A stretch of DNA of 64,000 bases from an uncultured Collinsella sp. (GCA_902469555.1 CABRDB010000020.1:19882-83881); one strand, 5' to 3'. Positions 21,300-30,628 are shown, counted from the first letter of the stretch. Numbers and translations: made by a program. The notes: generated from the sequence alone by a model not told the origin.

Positions 21300-22231
21300 T
21301 GGCCGAGGGGACCTTCGAGCTGCATCCAGGTGACGCGTTGTATCCCGAGACCGTTTTGGAGCTTTCTGATGTACCTCAGACGCTCTATGTGCGCGGCAAC
21401 CCCGAGGCGCTTTCGACGCCCGCGCTCTCCATCATCGGCGCGCGAAAGGCCTCGCCGTATGGTCTTGCCGTGGCAGAGCTTGCGGCAAAGGTGGCGGTCG
21501 AGGCGGGAGTGACGGTTGTTTCGGGCGGCGCGGTCGGTTGTGACCAGGCCTCGGGTTGGGCTGCGGTCAACGCCGGCGGCAAACACGTCGTGGTGCTGGG
21601 GACGGGCGCCGACGTGGTCTACCCGCGTTCGAGCGCGGGGCTTATTACTCGCACGCTCGATACGGGTGGCGCGGTCGTGTCGATCTCTCCGTGGGGCATG
21701 GGTCCGCGCAAGTTTGCCTTTCCGCGCCGGAATCGCGTGATCGCGGCCCTGTCGCAAGCCCTCTTTGTATCCGAGGCGGGTATGCCTTCCGGGACGTTTT
21801 CTACAGCCGAGGCTGCTATGGATTTGGGGCGCGAACTTCTTGCCGTGCCGGGGTCGATCCTATCGCCCGAGTCGCGTGGCACGAATTACCTCATTGCGAA
21901 CGGTGCCTGCTGCATCATCGACGAGGAATCTATCGAGATGGCTATCTCACGTATCTACGGCACCCTGCGCTACTCGCGCCCTGATGCTCCCGGCATTGCC
22001 GACCTGGATCCAACACAGCAGACCGTGATGCATGCGCTCATCGCCTCTCCGCTCAAGGTCGACGACATCGCGGCGCTCGTCTCGCTCGATGCCGTCGGCG
22101 TACTCAAACTCTTGGGTTCGCTTGAACTCGAGGGCCTTATCGAGCGCATGATGGATGGAAGGTATGCGCCCTCCAAGTTTGCCCTTCACGCCCAGACGCC
22201 CTTCGGTCACAATGGAAAACGTGTCAATTAG
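21296..22231 (+). CDS. dprA: DNA processing protein DprA
   Basis: DprA loads RecA on incoming single-stranded DNA. The Rossmann-type core is clear: IIGARKASPYGLAVAE, VVSGGAVGCDQASGWAAV, GTGADVVYPRSS, FAFPRRNRVIAALS, EAGMPSGTFSTAEAAMDLGRELLAVPGS and GTNYLIANGA. Compared with the usual SGxARGID the third motif reads SGGAVGCD. The N-terminal SAM-like domain is missing, so the protein is 311 residues; the C-terminal winged-helix part (VMHALIASPLKVDDIAALV) is kept. ATG 21296 overlaps the comM stop and follows GGAAGGAGGG. Confidence 0.93.
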   Translation: MMAEGTFELHPGDALYPETVLELSDVPQTLYVRGNPEALSTPALSIIGARKASPYGLAVAELAAKVAVEAGVTVVSGGAVGCDQASGWAAVNAGGKHVVVLGTGADVVYPRSSAGLITRTLDTGGAVVSISPWGMGPRKFAFPRRNRVIAALSQALFVSEAGMPSGTFSTAEAAMDLGRELLAVPGSILSPESRGTNYLIANGACCIIDEESIEMAISRIYGTLRYSRPDAPGIADLDPTQQTVMHALIASPLKVDDIAALVSLDAVGVLKLLGSLELEGLIERMMDGRYAPSKFALHAQTPFGHNGKRVN

Positions 22232-22245
22232 AAAGGTGTTTGCAG

Positions 22246-23583
22246 ATGCAGTTCGATCAGGTGACGGTTATCGGTGGCGGTCTGGCGGGTTCGGAATGCG
22301 CGATCCAGCTGGCAGACCGCGGGTTTGCCGTAAAGCTGTGCGAGATGCGCCCCCAGGTGAGCTCCCCGGCTCACCATACTGATCACCTGGCAGAGCTCGT
22401 CTGCTCCAATTCGTTTAAGTCGACCCGTCCAGATTCCGCTGCTGGCCTACTAAAAGCCGAGCTCCAGCGCATGGGTTCAGTCCTGCTCGATTGCGCCCAT
22501 CGCGCCGCTGTTCCCGCCGGTGGTGCCTTGGCGGTCGACCGCGTCAAGTTTTCCGAGCTTGTCGAGGCCGAGGTTGCCGCCCGTCCCAATATCGAGATCA
22601 TTCACGGCGAGGTCACGCAGATTCCCGAGGGTCACGTGGTCATTGCCGCCGGCCCCTTGTGCTCGCCGGCGCTGAGCGAAGAGGTCATGAAGCTCGTCGG
22701 TGGCGACGCCCTTGCGTTCTTCGATGCCGCGGCGCCGATCGTCGATGCCTCCACGCTCGATATGGACGTGCTGTTCTCGCAGTCGCGCTACGAGGAGCAG
22801 GGGAGTGGCGACTATCTCAACGCTCCGCTCAACAAGGAGGAGTACGAGGCCTTTATCGAGGCGCTTACCACGGCCGACCGCGTGGTGCTCAAGGATTTTG
22901 AGGGCGGCGATCTGTTCCAGGCCTGCCAGCCTGCCGAGGAGGTTGCACGCACCGGCAAGGACGCCATTCGCTTTGGCGCCATGAAGCCCGTCGGCCTCAC
23001 CGACCCGCGTACCGGACGTCGCCCCTGGGCGGCGATTCAGCTGCGTGCCGAGAACAAGGAGAAGACCGCTTATAATCTGGTGGGCTTCCAGACCAACCTG
23101 ACCTTTGGCGAGCAGAAGCGCGTCTTCCATATGGTGCCGGGCCTGGAGAACGCTGAGTTCTTCCGCTACGGTGTCATGCACCGTAATACCTTTGTCGACG
23201 CCCCGCACGTCCTCGATGGCACCTTTGCCGTGCCCGGTACCGGCGTGCGCCTGGCCGGTCAGATCACCGGCACCGAGGGGTACATGGAAGCCGTGGCGAC
23301 CGGTCTGCTCGCGGCGCTCAACACCTATGCCGAGGCTATCGGTGCCGCGGGCGTCGAGTTGCCCCGCGTGGGCGCCCTGGGCGCGCTCGTGGGCTATGCG
23401 ACCGATCCTGCCACCGTGGGCTACCAGCCCATGCATGTCAACTTTGGCCTGGTGCCGCCGCTCGAGGACGGTAAGCGTCGCAGCAAGCGCGACCGCTACC
23501 AGGCCTATGCGGACCGTGCGCTTGAGGCCCTTGATGCCTATCTGGCCACTCGCCCCGATCTGTTTGGAGGCGACCGGTCATAG
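22246..23583 (+). CDS. trmFO: Methylenetetrahydrofolate-tRNA-(uracil-5-)-methyltransferase TrmFO
   Basis: TrmFO makes m5U54 in tRNA using methylene-THF and FAD. The FAD-binding N-terminus is VTVIGGGLAGSECAIQLADRG; CSNSFKSTRPDSAAGLLKAEL and the late GYMEAVATGLLAALN are family motifs. ATG 22246 follows GAAAGG at good spacing; TTG 22240 would add two residues. At 445 residues the length is normal. A GGAGG just before its stop codon serves the next gene. Confidence 0.96.
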   Translation: MQFDQVTVIGGGLAGSECAIQLADRGFAVKLCEMRPQVSSPAHHTDHLAELVCSNSFKSTRPDSAAGLLKAELQRMGSVLLDCAHRAAVPAGGALAVDRVKFSELVEAEVAARPNIEIIHGEVTQIPEGHVVIAAGPLCSPALSEEVMKLVGGDALAFFDAAAPIVDASTLDMDVLFSQSRYEEQGSGDYLNAPLNKEEYEAFIEALTTADRVVLKDFEGGDLFQACQPAEEVARTGKDAIRFGAMKPVGLTDPRTGRRPWAAIQLRAENKEKTAYNLVGFQTNLTFGEQKRVFHMVPGLENAEFFRYGVMHRNTFVDAPHVLDGTFAVPGTGVRLAGQITGTEGYMEAVATGLLAALNTYAEAIGAAGVELPRVGALGALVGYATDPATVGYQPMHVNFGLVPPLEDGKRRSKRDRYQAYADRALEALDAYLATRPDLFGGDRS

Positions 23584-24500
23584 CCTTTGACCTGTACGAT
23601 GCCGTCGACTCGTTTATCGCCTATATCGCACGTGTCGAGGGACTTTCTCCCAACACGGTGACGGCCTATGGCTCGAGGCTGGAGCGCTTTGCTTCCTGGT
23701 GCGAGCGCGAGGATATCGATGCTTTCGCTGCCGACGTGCGCACCATTCGTCGCTATCTTGCCGAGCTTTCGCGTGAACAGGTGGCTCCCCGAACGCTTGC
23801 GGCGCATCTGTCTGCCATTCGCTCGCTCTATCGGTGGATGACTGCCGAGGGGATTGTCGAGGGTGATGCGGTCTCGGCAATCGCATCGCCCAAGCTGCCG
23901 CGCGACCTGCCGGGCGTCCTTACGACCCAGCAGGTCGAGGCGCTGCTCAAGACGCCTGATACCTCGACGCCCGCGGGACTGCGCGATGCGGCGATGCTCG
24001 AGCTGCTCTATGCCTCGGGTGCTCGTATCTCTGAGCTCGCAGCACTCAATGTGGAGTCCATCGCTTGGTCCGAACGCACGCTGCGCCTTTGGGGCAAGGG
24101 GAGCAAAGAACGTATCGTCCCTCTGTATCGTCGTGCGCTCGAGGCGACGCGTCTCTATATTGAGGAGGGGAGGCCGGAATTGCTCGCTCAGGCAAAGCGT
24201 CGTGACCCCGCTACCGGGCCGCATCCGCTGCTTATATCGGCGCGCGGCAATCGCATGAGCGCCGCCATGCTCCGGCGGCGGTTCCATACGCTGGCGACGC
24301 TCGCCGGCATTCCGGCCGACATCGCCCCGCATGTGATGCGCCATACTTTTGCGACCGACTTGCTTGAGGGCGGTGCGGACCTGCGCTCGGTTCAAGAGCT
24401 GCTGGGTCATGCGAGTCTGTCCACGACGCAGATCTACACGCATCTCACGCCCGATCGGCTTAAGCGGGCCGTGGCTCAAGCCCATCCCCGCGGCGAATAG
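23580..24500 (+). CDS. xerC: Tyrosine recombinase XerC/XerD-like, probable AUA start
   Basis: Xer recombinases resolve chromosome dimers. Catalytic residues are visible: Arg in ASGARISELAALN, Lys in GKGSKERIVPL, HVMRHTFATDLL, LGHASLSTTQIYTHL with the nucleophilic Tyr. The frame is open from 23535, but no ATG, GTG or TTG occurs before GTG 23658, which would remove the first helix of the core-binding domain (FIAYIARVEGLSPNTVTAY spans that site). ATA 23580 overlaps the trmFO stop and lies 9 bases after GGAGG, so it is my best start (306 residues, a normal length); CTG 23592 is the alternative. XerC versus XerD cannot be decided; position after trmFO favours XerC. Confidence 0.88.
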   Translation: MAFDLYDAVDSFIAYIARVEGLSPNTVTAYGSRLERFASWCEREDIDAFAADVRTIRRYLAELSREQVAPRTLAAHLSAIRSLYRWMTAEGIVEGDAVSAIASPKLPRDLPGVLTTQQVEALLKTPDTSTPAGLRDAAMLELLYASGARISELAALNVESIAWSERTLRLWGKGSKERIVPLYRRALEATRLYIEEGRPELLAQAKRRDPATGPHPLLISARGNRMSAAMLRRRFHTLATLAGIPADIAPHVMRHTFATDLLEGGADLRSVQELLGHASLSTTQIYTHLTPDRLKRAVAQAHPRGE

Positions 24501-24549
24501 TTGCTGGGACGTTCCGCGCTGCACTCAGGTGTGTGGTTTTGATTGCGGG

Positions 24550-24578
24550 TTGGCAGGAAGATGCATTCCTGCTATCAT
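24550..24578 (+). promoter_or_regulatory. Promoter of rpsB-tsf
   Basis: TTGGCA (24550-24555) and TATCAT (24573-24578) are separated by 17 bases, with TGC before the -10 (extended -10). The predicted start near 24585 leaves a leader of about 135 bases before rpsB. Confidence 0.78.
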
Positions 24579-24617
24579 TCATCGGGTTGCTTCACGGCAA
24601 CATGTTTTTATCACGCA

Positions 24618-24695
24618 CGCGCGGCTACTTCATACCGTGGTGCCCGGGCTTTGGTAGCACATGTCCGGGTTGGTCTTGGAGGATGACCCCGCGCG
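24618..24695 (+). promoter_or_regulatory. Structured rpsB mRNA leader
   Basis: CGCGCGG (24618-24624) can pair perfectly with CCGCGCG (24689-24695), enclosing an inner hairpin based on TACC (24633-24636) and GGTA (24653-24656) with further G-U-rich pairs. The closing stem ends 13 bases before the AGGAGG that serves rpsB. A leader of this size before rpsB fits S2 autoregulation, but this is inferred from structure alone. Confidence 0.45.
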
Positions 24696-24719
24696 GAGGC
24701 AAACCACAGGAGGTTTAAC

Positions 24720-25448
24720 ATGGCTACCAAGATTAATATCCGCACCCTGCTCGAGGCCGGCTGCCACTTCGGTCACCAGACCCGTCGCTGGAACCCCAAG
24801 ATGAAGCCGTTCATCTTCGGTGAGCGCAACGGCATCTACATCCTCGACCTCAAGCAGACCATCCTCGACGCCGACCAGGCCTACACCTTCGTCAAGAACG
24901 TCGCCAAGGGTGGCAACGTGCTGTTCGTCGGCACCAAGAAGCAGGCTCAGGAGGCCGTCAAGAACGCTGCTGAGCGCGCCAACATGCCTTACATCAACCA
25001 GCGTTGGCTCGGCGGTATGCTGACCAACTTCGTCACCATCCGCTCCCGCATCAACCGTATGGAGGAGCTCGAGGCCATGGTCGAGGACGGCCGCATGGCA
25101 GTGCTCCCCAAGAAGGAGCAGGCTGTGATCGGTAAGGAGCTCACCAAGCTCCAGACCAACCTCGGTGGCGCCCGCGACATGAAGGGTCTGCCCCAGGCTC
25201 TCTTCGTCATTGACACCAAGCGCGAGGAGAACGCCATCAAGGAGGCCCAGCGCCTGAACATCCCCGTCGTCGCTCTGATCGACACCAACTCCGATCCCGA
25301 CGAGGTCGAGTACGGCATCCCCTGCAACGATGACGCTATCTCCGCTGTCACCCTTATGTGCGAGCTCATGGCTGACGCCTGCCTCGCTGGCTCCGGCAAG
25401 GAGCAGGTCTCCGAGGCCGAGATGGCCGCTGAGCCCAAGGCCGAGTAA
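24720..25448 (+). CDS. rpsB: 30S ribosomal protein S2
   Basis: S2 completes the 30S platform and bridges to S1. The 242-residue sequence shows [36 protein letters not shown] and [12 protein letters not shown], all S2 signatures. The ATG follows CACAGGAGGTTTAAC. The last 18 residues are acidic and Ala-rich. It is paired with tsf as in nearly all bacteria. Confidence 0.98.
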   Translation: MATKINIRTLLEAGCHFGHQTRRWNPKMKPFIFGERNGIYILDLKQTILDADQAYTFVKNVAKGGNVLFVGTKKQAQEAVKNAAERANMPYINQRWLGGMLTNFVTIRSRINRMEELEAMVEDGRMAVLPKKEQAVIGKELTKLQTNLGGARDMKGLPQALFVIDTKREENAIKEAQRLNIPVVALIDTNSDPDEVEYGIPCNDDAISAVTLMCELMADACLAGSGKEQVSEAEMAAEPKAE

Positions 25449-25493
25449 ATCAGTCTTAGTTAATTCTTTTTCATCTCTTTGAAAGGAACCACA

Positions 25494-26363
25494 ATGGCCC
25501 AGATTACCGCCGCTATGGTCAAGCAGCTCCGCGAGATGACCGACTCCCCGATGATGGAGTGCAAGAAGGCTCTCGTCGAGGCTGACGGCGACATGGACGC
25601 CGCTGTCGACGTTCTGCGTAAGAACGGCCTTGCCAAGGCTGCCAAGAAGGCTGGCCGTGAGACCAACGAGGGCGCTGTCGCCGCGTTCGTCTCCGAGGAT
25701 GGCAAGACCGGCGCTCTGCTCGAGCTCTCCTGCGAGACCGACTTCGTTGGCTCCAACGCCAAGTTCACCGGCTTTGCTTCCAAGGTCGCTGAGGTTGTCG
25801 CTACCACCGAGCCTGCCGACGTCGACGCTCTGCTCGAGAAGCCGATGGGCGAGGAGACCGTTTCCTCCGAGCTCACCGAGATGATTCACATCATGGGCGA
25901 GAACATGAAGATCTCCCGCTTCGCCGCCCGTAAGGCCGAGAACGGCGCTCTCGCTTCTTACATCCACATGGGTGGTAAGATCGGCGTCCTCGTCGAGTTT
26001 GCTTTCGAGAAGGCCGAGACCGCTCAGGCTGAGTCCTTCAAGACCTTCGCTCACGACGTTGCCCTTCAGGTTGCTGCCGTCGCCCCGATCTGCGCTACCC
26101 GCGATCAGGTTCCGGCCGAGACCGTCGAGCACGAGAAGCAGATCTACATGGCTCAGGCTGCCGAGTCCGGCAAGCCCGAGGCTATCCAGGAGAAGATGGC
26201 TGTCGGCCGTCTGGAGAAGTTCTACAAGCAGTCCGTGCTCACCGAGCAGGAGTTCATCAAGGACAGCTCCCTCACCATCAAGAAGTACGCTGAGCAGGTC
26301 TCCAAGGAGCTCGGCGACACCATTACCGTCGTTGCCTTTGACCGTCTGGTCCGTGGCGAGTAA
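25494..26363 (+). CDS. tsf: Elongation factor Ts
   Basis: EF-Ts releases GDP from EF-Tu. The first domain (ITAAMVKQLREMTDSPMMECKKALVEADGDMDAAVDVLRK) carries the TDSPMMECKKAL variant of the usual TGAGMMDCKKAL signature. The core LLELSCETDFV follows near residue 80. ATG 25494 follows GAAAGGAACC; the ATG 25479 would add five residues. The product is 289 residues, a standard length. Confidence 0.98.
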   Translation: MAQITAAMVKQLREMTDSPMMECKKALVEADGDMDAAVDVLRKNGLAKAAKKAGRETNEGAVAAFVSEDGKTGALLELSCETDFVGSNAKFTGFASKVAEVVATTEPADVDALLEKPMGEETVSSELTEMIHIMGENMKISRFAARKAENGALASYIHMGGKIGVLVEFAFEKAETAQAESFKTFAHDVALQVAAVAPICATRDQVPAETVEHEKQIYMAQAAESGKPEAIQEKMAVGRLEKFYKQSVLTEQEFIKDSSLTIKKYAEQVSKELGDTITVVAFDRLVRGE

Positions 26364-26386
26364 ATAAGCTCTTGTAGCTGGTAATG

Positions 26387-26422
26387 AGCAGGCTGTGGGT
26401 TTTACTCACAGCCTGCTTTTTC
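26387..26422 (+). terminator. Intrinsic terminator of rpsB-tsf
   Basis: An 11-pair stem AGCAGGCTGTG / CACAGCCTGCT followed by TTTTTC. Confidence 0.9.
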
Positions 26423-26442
26423 ATGGCTCTTCGTAGAGCCTT

Positions 26443-26451
26443 TGATAGAAT
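26443..26451 (+). promoter_or_regulatory. Extended -10 element upstream of pyrH
   Basis: TGATAGAAT matches the TGnTATAAT extended -10 pattern, 31 bases before the pyrH start. No convincing -35 is present. It would serve the pyrH-frr-uppS-cdsA-dxr-rseP-ispG-proS cluster after the tsf terminator. Confidence 0.5.
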
Positions 26452-26481
26452 GTTGAGAGTTCAATCTAAAGGAGGATCGCT

Positions 26482-27204
26482 TTGTCCGACATCCGATATA
26501 AACGCGTGCTTCTTAAGCTTTCCGGCGAAGCACTGATGGGCGACGGCCAATATGGCATCGACCCCAAGGTTACCGACCATCTTGCCAAGCAGGTCAAGGA
26601 GCTGCTCGCCGTTGGCCATGAGGTGGGCGTCGTTGTCGGCGGCGGCAATATTTTCCGCGGCATGGCCGGCGCTGCCGGTGGCATGGAGCGTGCTCAGGCC
26701 GACTACATGGGCATGCTGGCAACCGTTATGAACGCGCTCGCCCTGCAGGATGCCTTCGAGCATAACGATGTTCCCTGCCGCGTGATGAGCGCTATCCAGA
26801 TGAACGAGATCTGCGAGCCCTATATTCGCCGTCGCGCCATCAACCACCTTTCCAAGGGCAATGTCGTTATTTTTGCCGCCGGTTCGGGCAATCCGTACTT
26901 TACGACCGACACCGCCGCGGCTCTTCGTGCGTGCGAGATCGGCGCCGAGATTTTGATTAAAGCCACCAAGGTTGACGGCATCTACGACAAGGATCCCGTC
27001 AAGTGCGCCGATGCCGTCCGTTTTGACAAGATTACCTATCACGAGGTTCTCGTCCGCGGTCTGCAGGTTATGGATTCCACGGCTACGGCCCTGTGCCAGG
27101 ATAACCGTATGCCGATTTTGGTCCTCAACATCGATGGCGAGGACACCGTCAAGCGCGCGCTTTCGGGTGAGCCCGTCGGCACGCTCGTCTATCAGGAGGA
27201 TTAA
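26482..27204 (+). CDS. pyrH: UMP kinase
   Basis: PyrH phosphorylates UMP to UDP. The amino-acid-kinase fold is seen in [26 protein letters not shown], and [18 protein letters not shown] 26482 follows AAAGGAGG. The length of 240 residues is standard. The order tsf-pyrH-frr-uppS-cdsA-dxr is widely conserved. Confidence 0.97.
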   Translation: MSDIRYKRVLLKLSGEALMGDGQYGIDPKVTDHLAKQVKELLAVGHEVGVVVGGGNIFRGMAGAAGGMERAQADYMGMLATVMNALALQDAFEHNDVPCRVMSAIQMNEICEPYIRRRAINHLSKGNVVIFAAGSGNPYFTTDTAAALRACEIGAEILIKATKVDGIYDKDPVKCADAVRFDKITYHEVLVRGLQVMDSTATALCQDNRMPILVLNIDGEDTVKRALSGEPVGTLVYQED

Positions 27205-27206
27205 GC

Positions 27207-27743
27207 ATGGCAGAGAACATTACCGCCCACATGGACAAGTCGCTCGAGTCCCTCAAGCATAACTTCTCCAAGGTCCGTACCGGCCGAGCCAACGCTAACA
27301 TTCTGTCCGACATCACCGTCGATTATTACGGTGTTCCTACGCCGGTCACGCAGGTTGCCGCCGTAAAGACCCCCGAGGCCCACATGCTGCTCATCGAGCC
27401 GTGGGACAAGGCACTCATCAATGCTATCGTCAAGGCCATCGGCGCTTCCGATCTGGGTATTACCCCCAACTCCGATGGCACCGTCGTTCGTCTGCCGTTC
27501 CCGGCTCCCACCGAGGAGCGCCGTCGCGAGCTCGTCAAGGAGTGCCGCGAGTACGCCGAGCAGGCCAAGGTGTCTATCCGTAACATCCGTCGCGACTTCA
27601 ACAACAAGCTCGAGCGCGATGAGGAACTCACCGAGGACGATGTCCGTCGCGAGCAGGCCAAGGTCCAGAAGCACACCGATGAGTATGTCGCCAAGGTCGA
27701 GGAGCTTCTGAAGGAAAAAGAAGCCGAGGTCATGGAGATCTAA
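27207..27743 (+). CDS. frr: Ribosome recycling factor
   Basis: RRF, with EF-G, splits post-termination ribosomes. The 178-residue protein contains KVRTGRANANILSDITVDYYGVPTPVTQVA and NSDGTVVRLPFPAPTEERRRELVK, and ends in charged helices, matching RRF. It is slightly shorter than the usual 185 residues because of a compact N-terminus. It starts two bases after pyrH. Confidence 0.97.
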   Translation: MAENITAHMDKSLESLKHNFSKVRTGRANANILSDITVDYYGVPTPVTQVAAVKTPEAHMLLIEPWDKALINAIVKAIGASDLGITPNSDGTVVRLPFPAPTEERRRELVKECREYAEQAKVSIRNIRRDFNNKLERDEELTEDDVRREQAKVQKHTDEYVAKVEELLKEKEAEVMEI

Positions 27744-27744
27744 G

Positions 27745-28539
27745 GTGCAATACGACGAGCATAAACTGGTCGAGTACTTTGCCGACGCCCCTGCGGGCGT
27801 CGGTTTTTCCGACCTTGACCTCAATAACATTCCGCACCATATCTCGTGCATCATGGACGGCAACGGTCGTTGGGCCACGTCGCGCGGTCTTGCGCGCACT
27901 GAGGGCCACAAGGCGGGTATCGTCTCCCTTCGCGAGATTATTACCGCCTGCGTGCGTCTGGGCGTCGACGTGCTTTCGGCCTATGCTTTTTCTACCGAAA
28001 ACTGGAACCGCCCGCAGCACGAGGTCAACGTCTTGATGCACCTGTTTGCCAAGACGTTTATCGACGAGCTGCCGCTTCTGAAGCGCGAAAACGTGCGCGT
28101 TGTCTTTTTGGGTGACATTTCTGCGCTGCCCAAGAAGACCCGCGACGTTTTTGAACGCGGTCTTGCCGAGTGCGCCAATCACACCGGCATGACGTTGGCG
28201 CTTGCCGTCAACTACGGCGCGCGTGCCGAGATTACCCGCGCTGTCCGTCAGATCGCACTCGACGCTGCCGCCGGTAAGATCGATCCTGCAGCAATTGATG
28301 ACGACATGGTGGCTTCCCACCTCTATACCGCCGGCCTTTCCGATCCTGAGCTTGTGATTCGCACTTCCGGTGAGCTGCGCCTTTCGAATTATCTGCTGTG
28401 GCAGGTGGCTTATTCCGAATTCTACGTCACCGATACCTATTGGCCCGACTTTGATCGTTGGGGCCTTGTCGACGCCATTTTGGCCTATCAGGGCCGTGAC
28501 CGTAGGTTTGGTGGTCTGAGCAAGACCGAGGAGGCTTAA
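27745..28539 (+). CDS. uppS: Undecaprenyl diphosphate synthase
   Basis: UppS makes the C55 lipid carrier for peptidoglycan. The catalytic HISCIMDGNGRWATSRG near residue 33 and YAFSTENWNRP, then VIRTSGELRLSNYLLWQ, are family motifs. GTG 27745 directly follows the frr stop. The first 28 residues before the core are longer than in many UppS. Its allylic substrate comes from the MEP steps encoded just downstream (dxr, ispG). Confidence 0.97.
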   Translation: MQYDEHKLVEYFADAPAGVGFSDLDLNNIPHHISCIMDGNGRWATSRGLARTEGHKAGIVSLREIITACVRLGVDVLSAYAFSTENWNRPQHEVNVLMHLFAKTFIDELPLLKRENVRVVFLGDISALPKKTRDVFERGLAECANHTGMTLALAVNYGARAEITRAVRQIALDAAAGKIDPAAIDDDMVASHLYTAGLSDPELVIRTSGELRLSNYLLWQVAYSEFYVTDTYWPDFDRWGLVDAILAYQGRDRRFGGLSKTEEA

Positions 28540-28541
28540 TC

Positions 28542-29441
28542 GTGTCCGATCGTCCCAAGGCAACTGCTCCCAAGACATCTGAGCGCAAGGCTGTCGCTGC
28601 GGGAGCGCCCGCAGCGAAGAATGGCACCGGTTCGTGGCTTGCGGGCTTTATTACCCGTGCCGCCGCCGGTATCGTTTACGCCGTTGTCTTTATCCTGTGC
28701 CTGGTTTTGGGTATCGTGCCCACGGCCATCTTTGTTTCTGTCATGAGCGGTCTGTGCTGCTATGAGTTTTTCCGTATGACAAGGCTCGATGGCAAGATGG
28801 CTAACGAGCGCATGGGTATCGCTGCCGCCGTACTCTTTCCGCTGTCGGCGTTGGGCGATTCTATGTTGCTGAATGCCCTGCTTTTTGCCCTAATGCTCGC
28901 TGTGGGCATTTGGTATGTTTGGTCGCCGCGTACTCGCATTTCTGATGTGGCCGTGACGCTCATGGGTCCCATCTACACTGGCTTTATGCTGTCGGCTATC
29001 GTGCTGCTGCGCGATGCCGTGCCCGGTTTTGCCGGCGCCCTGCTTTCGGTGGGCGTTTGCGCGTCCCTTTGGGTCTCCGATTCGTTTGCCTACATCGTGG
29101 GTAGCCGTATCGGCAAACACAAGATGGTTCCCAAGATCTCTCCCAAAAAGAGCTGGGAGGGGTTTGTTGGCGGCATCCTGGGCTCAGTTTTGATTTGGCT
29201 CATCCTGTGGGCGACGCACTTCTACAAACTCAGCCTGCCCTATGCGCTGCTGTGCGGCGTGGTCGTGTCCATTTTGGGCGTTATCGGCGACCTTATCGAG
29301 TCGCGCATCAAGCGTGGCGTGGGTGTCAAGGATTCCGGCAACCTTATCCCGGGCCATGGCGGCATGCTCGACCGTAGCGACTCGCTTATCTTTGGCTGCA
29401 TTACCGCGCAGCTGCTTTTGATGATCGGGGGCGTGCTGTAA
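28542..29441 (+). CDS. cdsA: Phosphatidate cytidylyltransferase
   Basis: CdsA makes CDP-diacylglycerol for phospholipid synthesis. The integral membrane protein (299 residues) has several hydrophobic segments and the C-terminal signature SRIKRGVGVKDSGNLIPGHGGMLDRSDSL. About 28 hydrophilic residues precede the first membrane segment. GTG 28542 lies two bases after the uppS stop. It overlaps dxr by one base. Confidence 0.95.
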   Translation: MSDRPKATAPKTSERKAVAAGAPAAKNGTGSWLAGFITRAAAGIVYAVVFILCLVLGIVPTAIFVSVMSGLCCYEFFRMTRLDGKMANERMGIAAAVLFPLSALGDSMLLNALLFALMLAVGIWYVWSPRTRISDVAVTLMGPIYTGFMLSAIVLLRDAVPGFAGALLSVGVCASLWVSDSFAYIVGSRIGKHKMVPKISPKKSWEGFVGGILGSVLIWLILWATHFYKLSLPYALLCGVVVSILGVIGDLIESRIKRGVGVKDSGNLIPGHGGMLDRSDSLIFGCITAQLLLMIGGVL

Positions 29442-30628
29442 TGTCATTCCAGACGACGTATGGCCCCGATGGACGCCTCCGTGTTGCCATCCTGGGTTGT
29501 ACGGGCTCCATCGGCACCCAGGCGCTCGATGTGTGCCGCCAGCATGCCGATCGCCTGCAGGTGACGGCGCTGTCCGTTAACTCCAGTACCTCCGAGCTTG
29601 TTGCCGCTGCCCGCGAGTTCTCGGTTTCGGCGGTTGCCGTGGCCGATGTCGCTCATGGCGATGACGCCGTGCTGCAGGAGTTGCCCGAGGGAACGAAGCT
29701 CGGCGTTGGCGCGCAGGCGGTTTGCGAGCTCGCGCGTCGCGACGATGTCGACTGCGTGCTTGTCGCTATTGTGGGCGCCGCCGGTCTCGAGGCGAGCCAT
29801 GCGGCCTTGACCTCGAATAAGCGTCTTGCCCTTGCCAACAAGGAGTCCCTCGTCGTCGGTGGCGACTTGCTTATGCCGTTGGCGCAACCGGGCCAGCTTA
29901 TTCCAGTCGACTCTGAGCACTCCGCCATCTACCAGTGCTATCTGGGGGAGGACCCGCGCGAGGCTCATTGTATTTGGCTCACCTGCTCGGGCGGTCCGTT
30001 CTTTGGCCGCACACGCGACGATCTCGATTGCGTGACGCGTGCCGATGCCCTCGCACATCCCACGTGGGCCATGGGTGCCAAGATCACCATCGACTCCGCC
30101 ACCCTTATGAACAAGGGCCTGGAGCGTATTGAGGCCATGCATCTGTTTAACTGCGACCTCGATTTCATTAACGTGGTCGTGCAGCGTCAGTCCAAGATTC
30201 ACTCTATGGTCGAGTTCGCCGACGGCTCTGTGATGGCGCATCTCGGTGCTTCCGACATGCGTATTCCCATCCAGTTCGCGTTCTCGTATCCCGAGCGTTG
30301 GGATACCCCGGCGCCTCGTATCGATTTCCGCGAGCTGGGGCAGCTCACGTTTGATGCTGCCGACATGGATACCTTCCGCTGTCTGGCACTGGCCGAGCGT
30401 GCCGGCAAGACGGGTGGCACTATGCCGTGCGTGCTCAATGCCGCCAACGAGGTCGCCGTTGATGCCTTCCTGCACGATGGCTGCAGCTTTACCGATATCG
30501 ATCGCATTGTGGAATCCTGCATGGATGCCCACGATATGCAGGCGGTCGATTCGTTTGAGCAGCTTCGCGACATTGACGCGTGGGCGCGTGAAAAAGCTGC
30601 GCAGGTGCTCGCCGCAACCCGTTCCTAA
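29441..30628 (+). CDS. dxr: 1-deoxy-D-xylulose 5-phosphate reductoisomerase
   Basis: Dxr is the second step of the MEP isoprenoid pathway, making 2-C-methylerythritol 4-phosphate with NADPH. The Rossmann motif AILGCTGSIGTQALDV is near the N-terminus; LALANKESLVVGG, IPVDSEHSAIYQCY and MGAKITIDSATLMNKGLE form the metal and substrate site. Its length of 395 residues is normal. The cell thus uses the MEP route, as ispG three genes on confirms. Confidence 0.97.
   Translation: MSFQTTYGPDGRLRVAILGCTGSIGTQALDVCRQHADRLQVTALSVNSSTSELVAAAREFSVSAVAVADVAHGDDAVLQELPEGTKLGVGAQAVCELARRDDVDCVLVAIVGAAGLEASHAALTSNKRLALANKESLVVGGDLLMPLAQPGQLIPVDSEHSAIYQCYLGEDPREAHCIWLTCSGGPFFGRTRDDLDCVTRADALAHPTWAMGAKITIDSATLMNKGLERIEAMHLFNCDLDFINVVVQRQSKIHSMVEFADGSVMAHLGASDMRIPIQFAFSYPERWDTPAPRIDFRELGQLTFDAADMDTFRCLALAERAGKTGGTMPCVLNAANEVAVDAFLHDGCSFTDIDRIVESCMDAHDMQAVDSFEQLRDIDAWAREKAAQVLAATRS

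Noticed and set aside
24630-26132. 500-residue open frame antisense to rpsB-tsf
   Set aside because: Crosses two ribosomal genes and the promoter-proximal leader; composition is typical of an antisense shadow.
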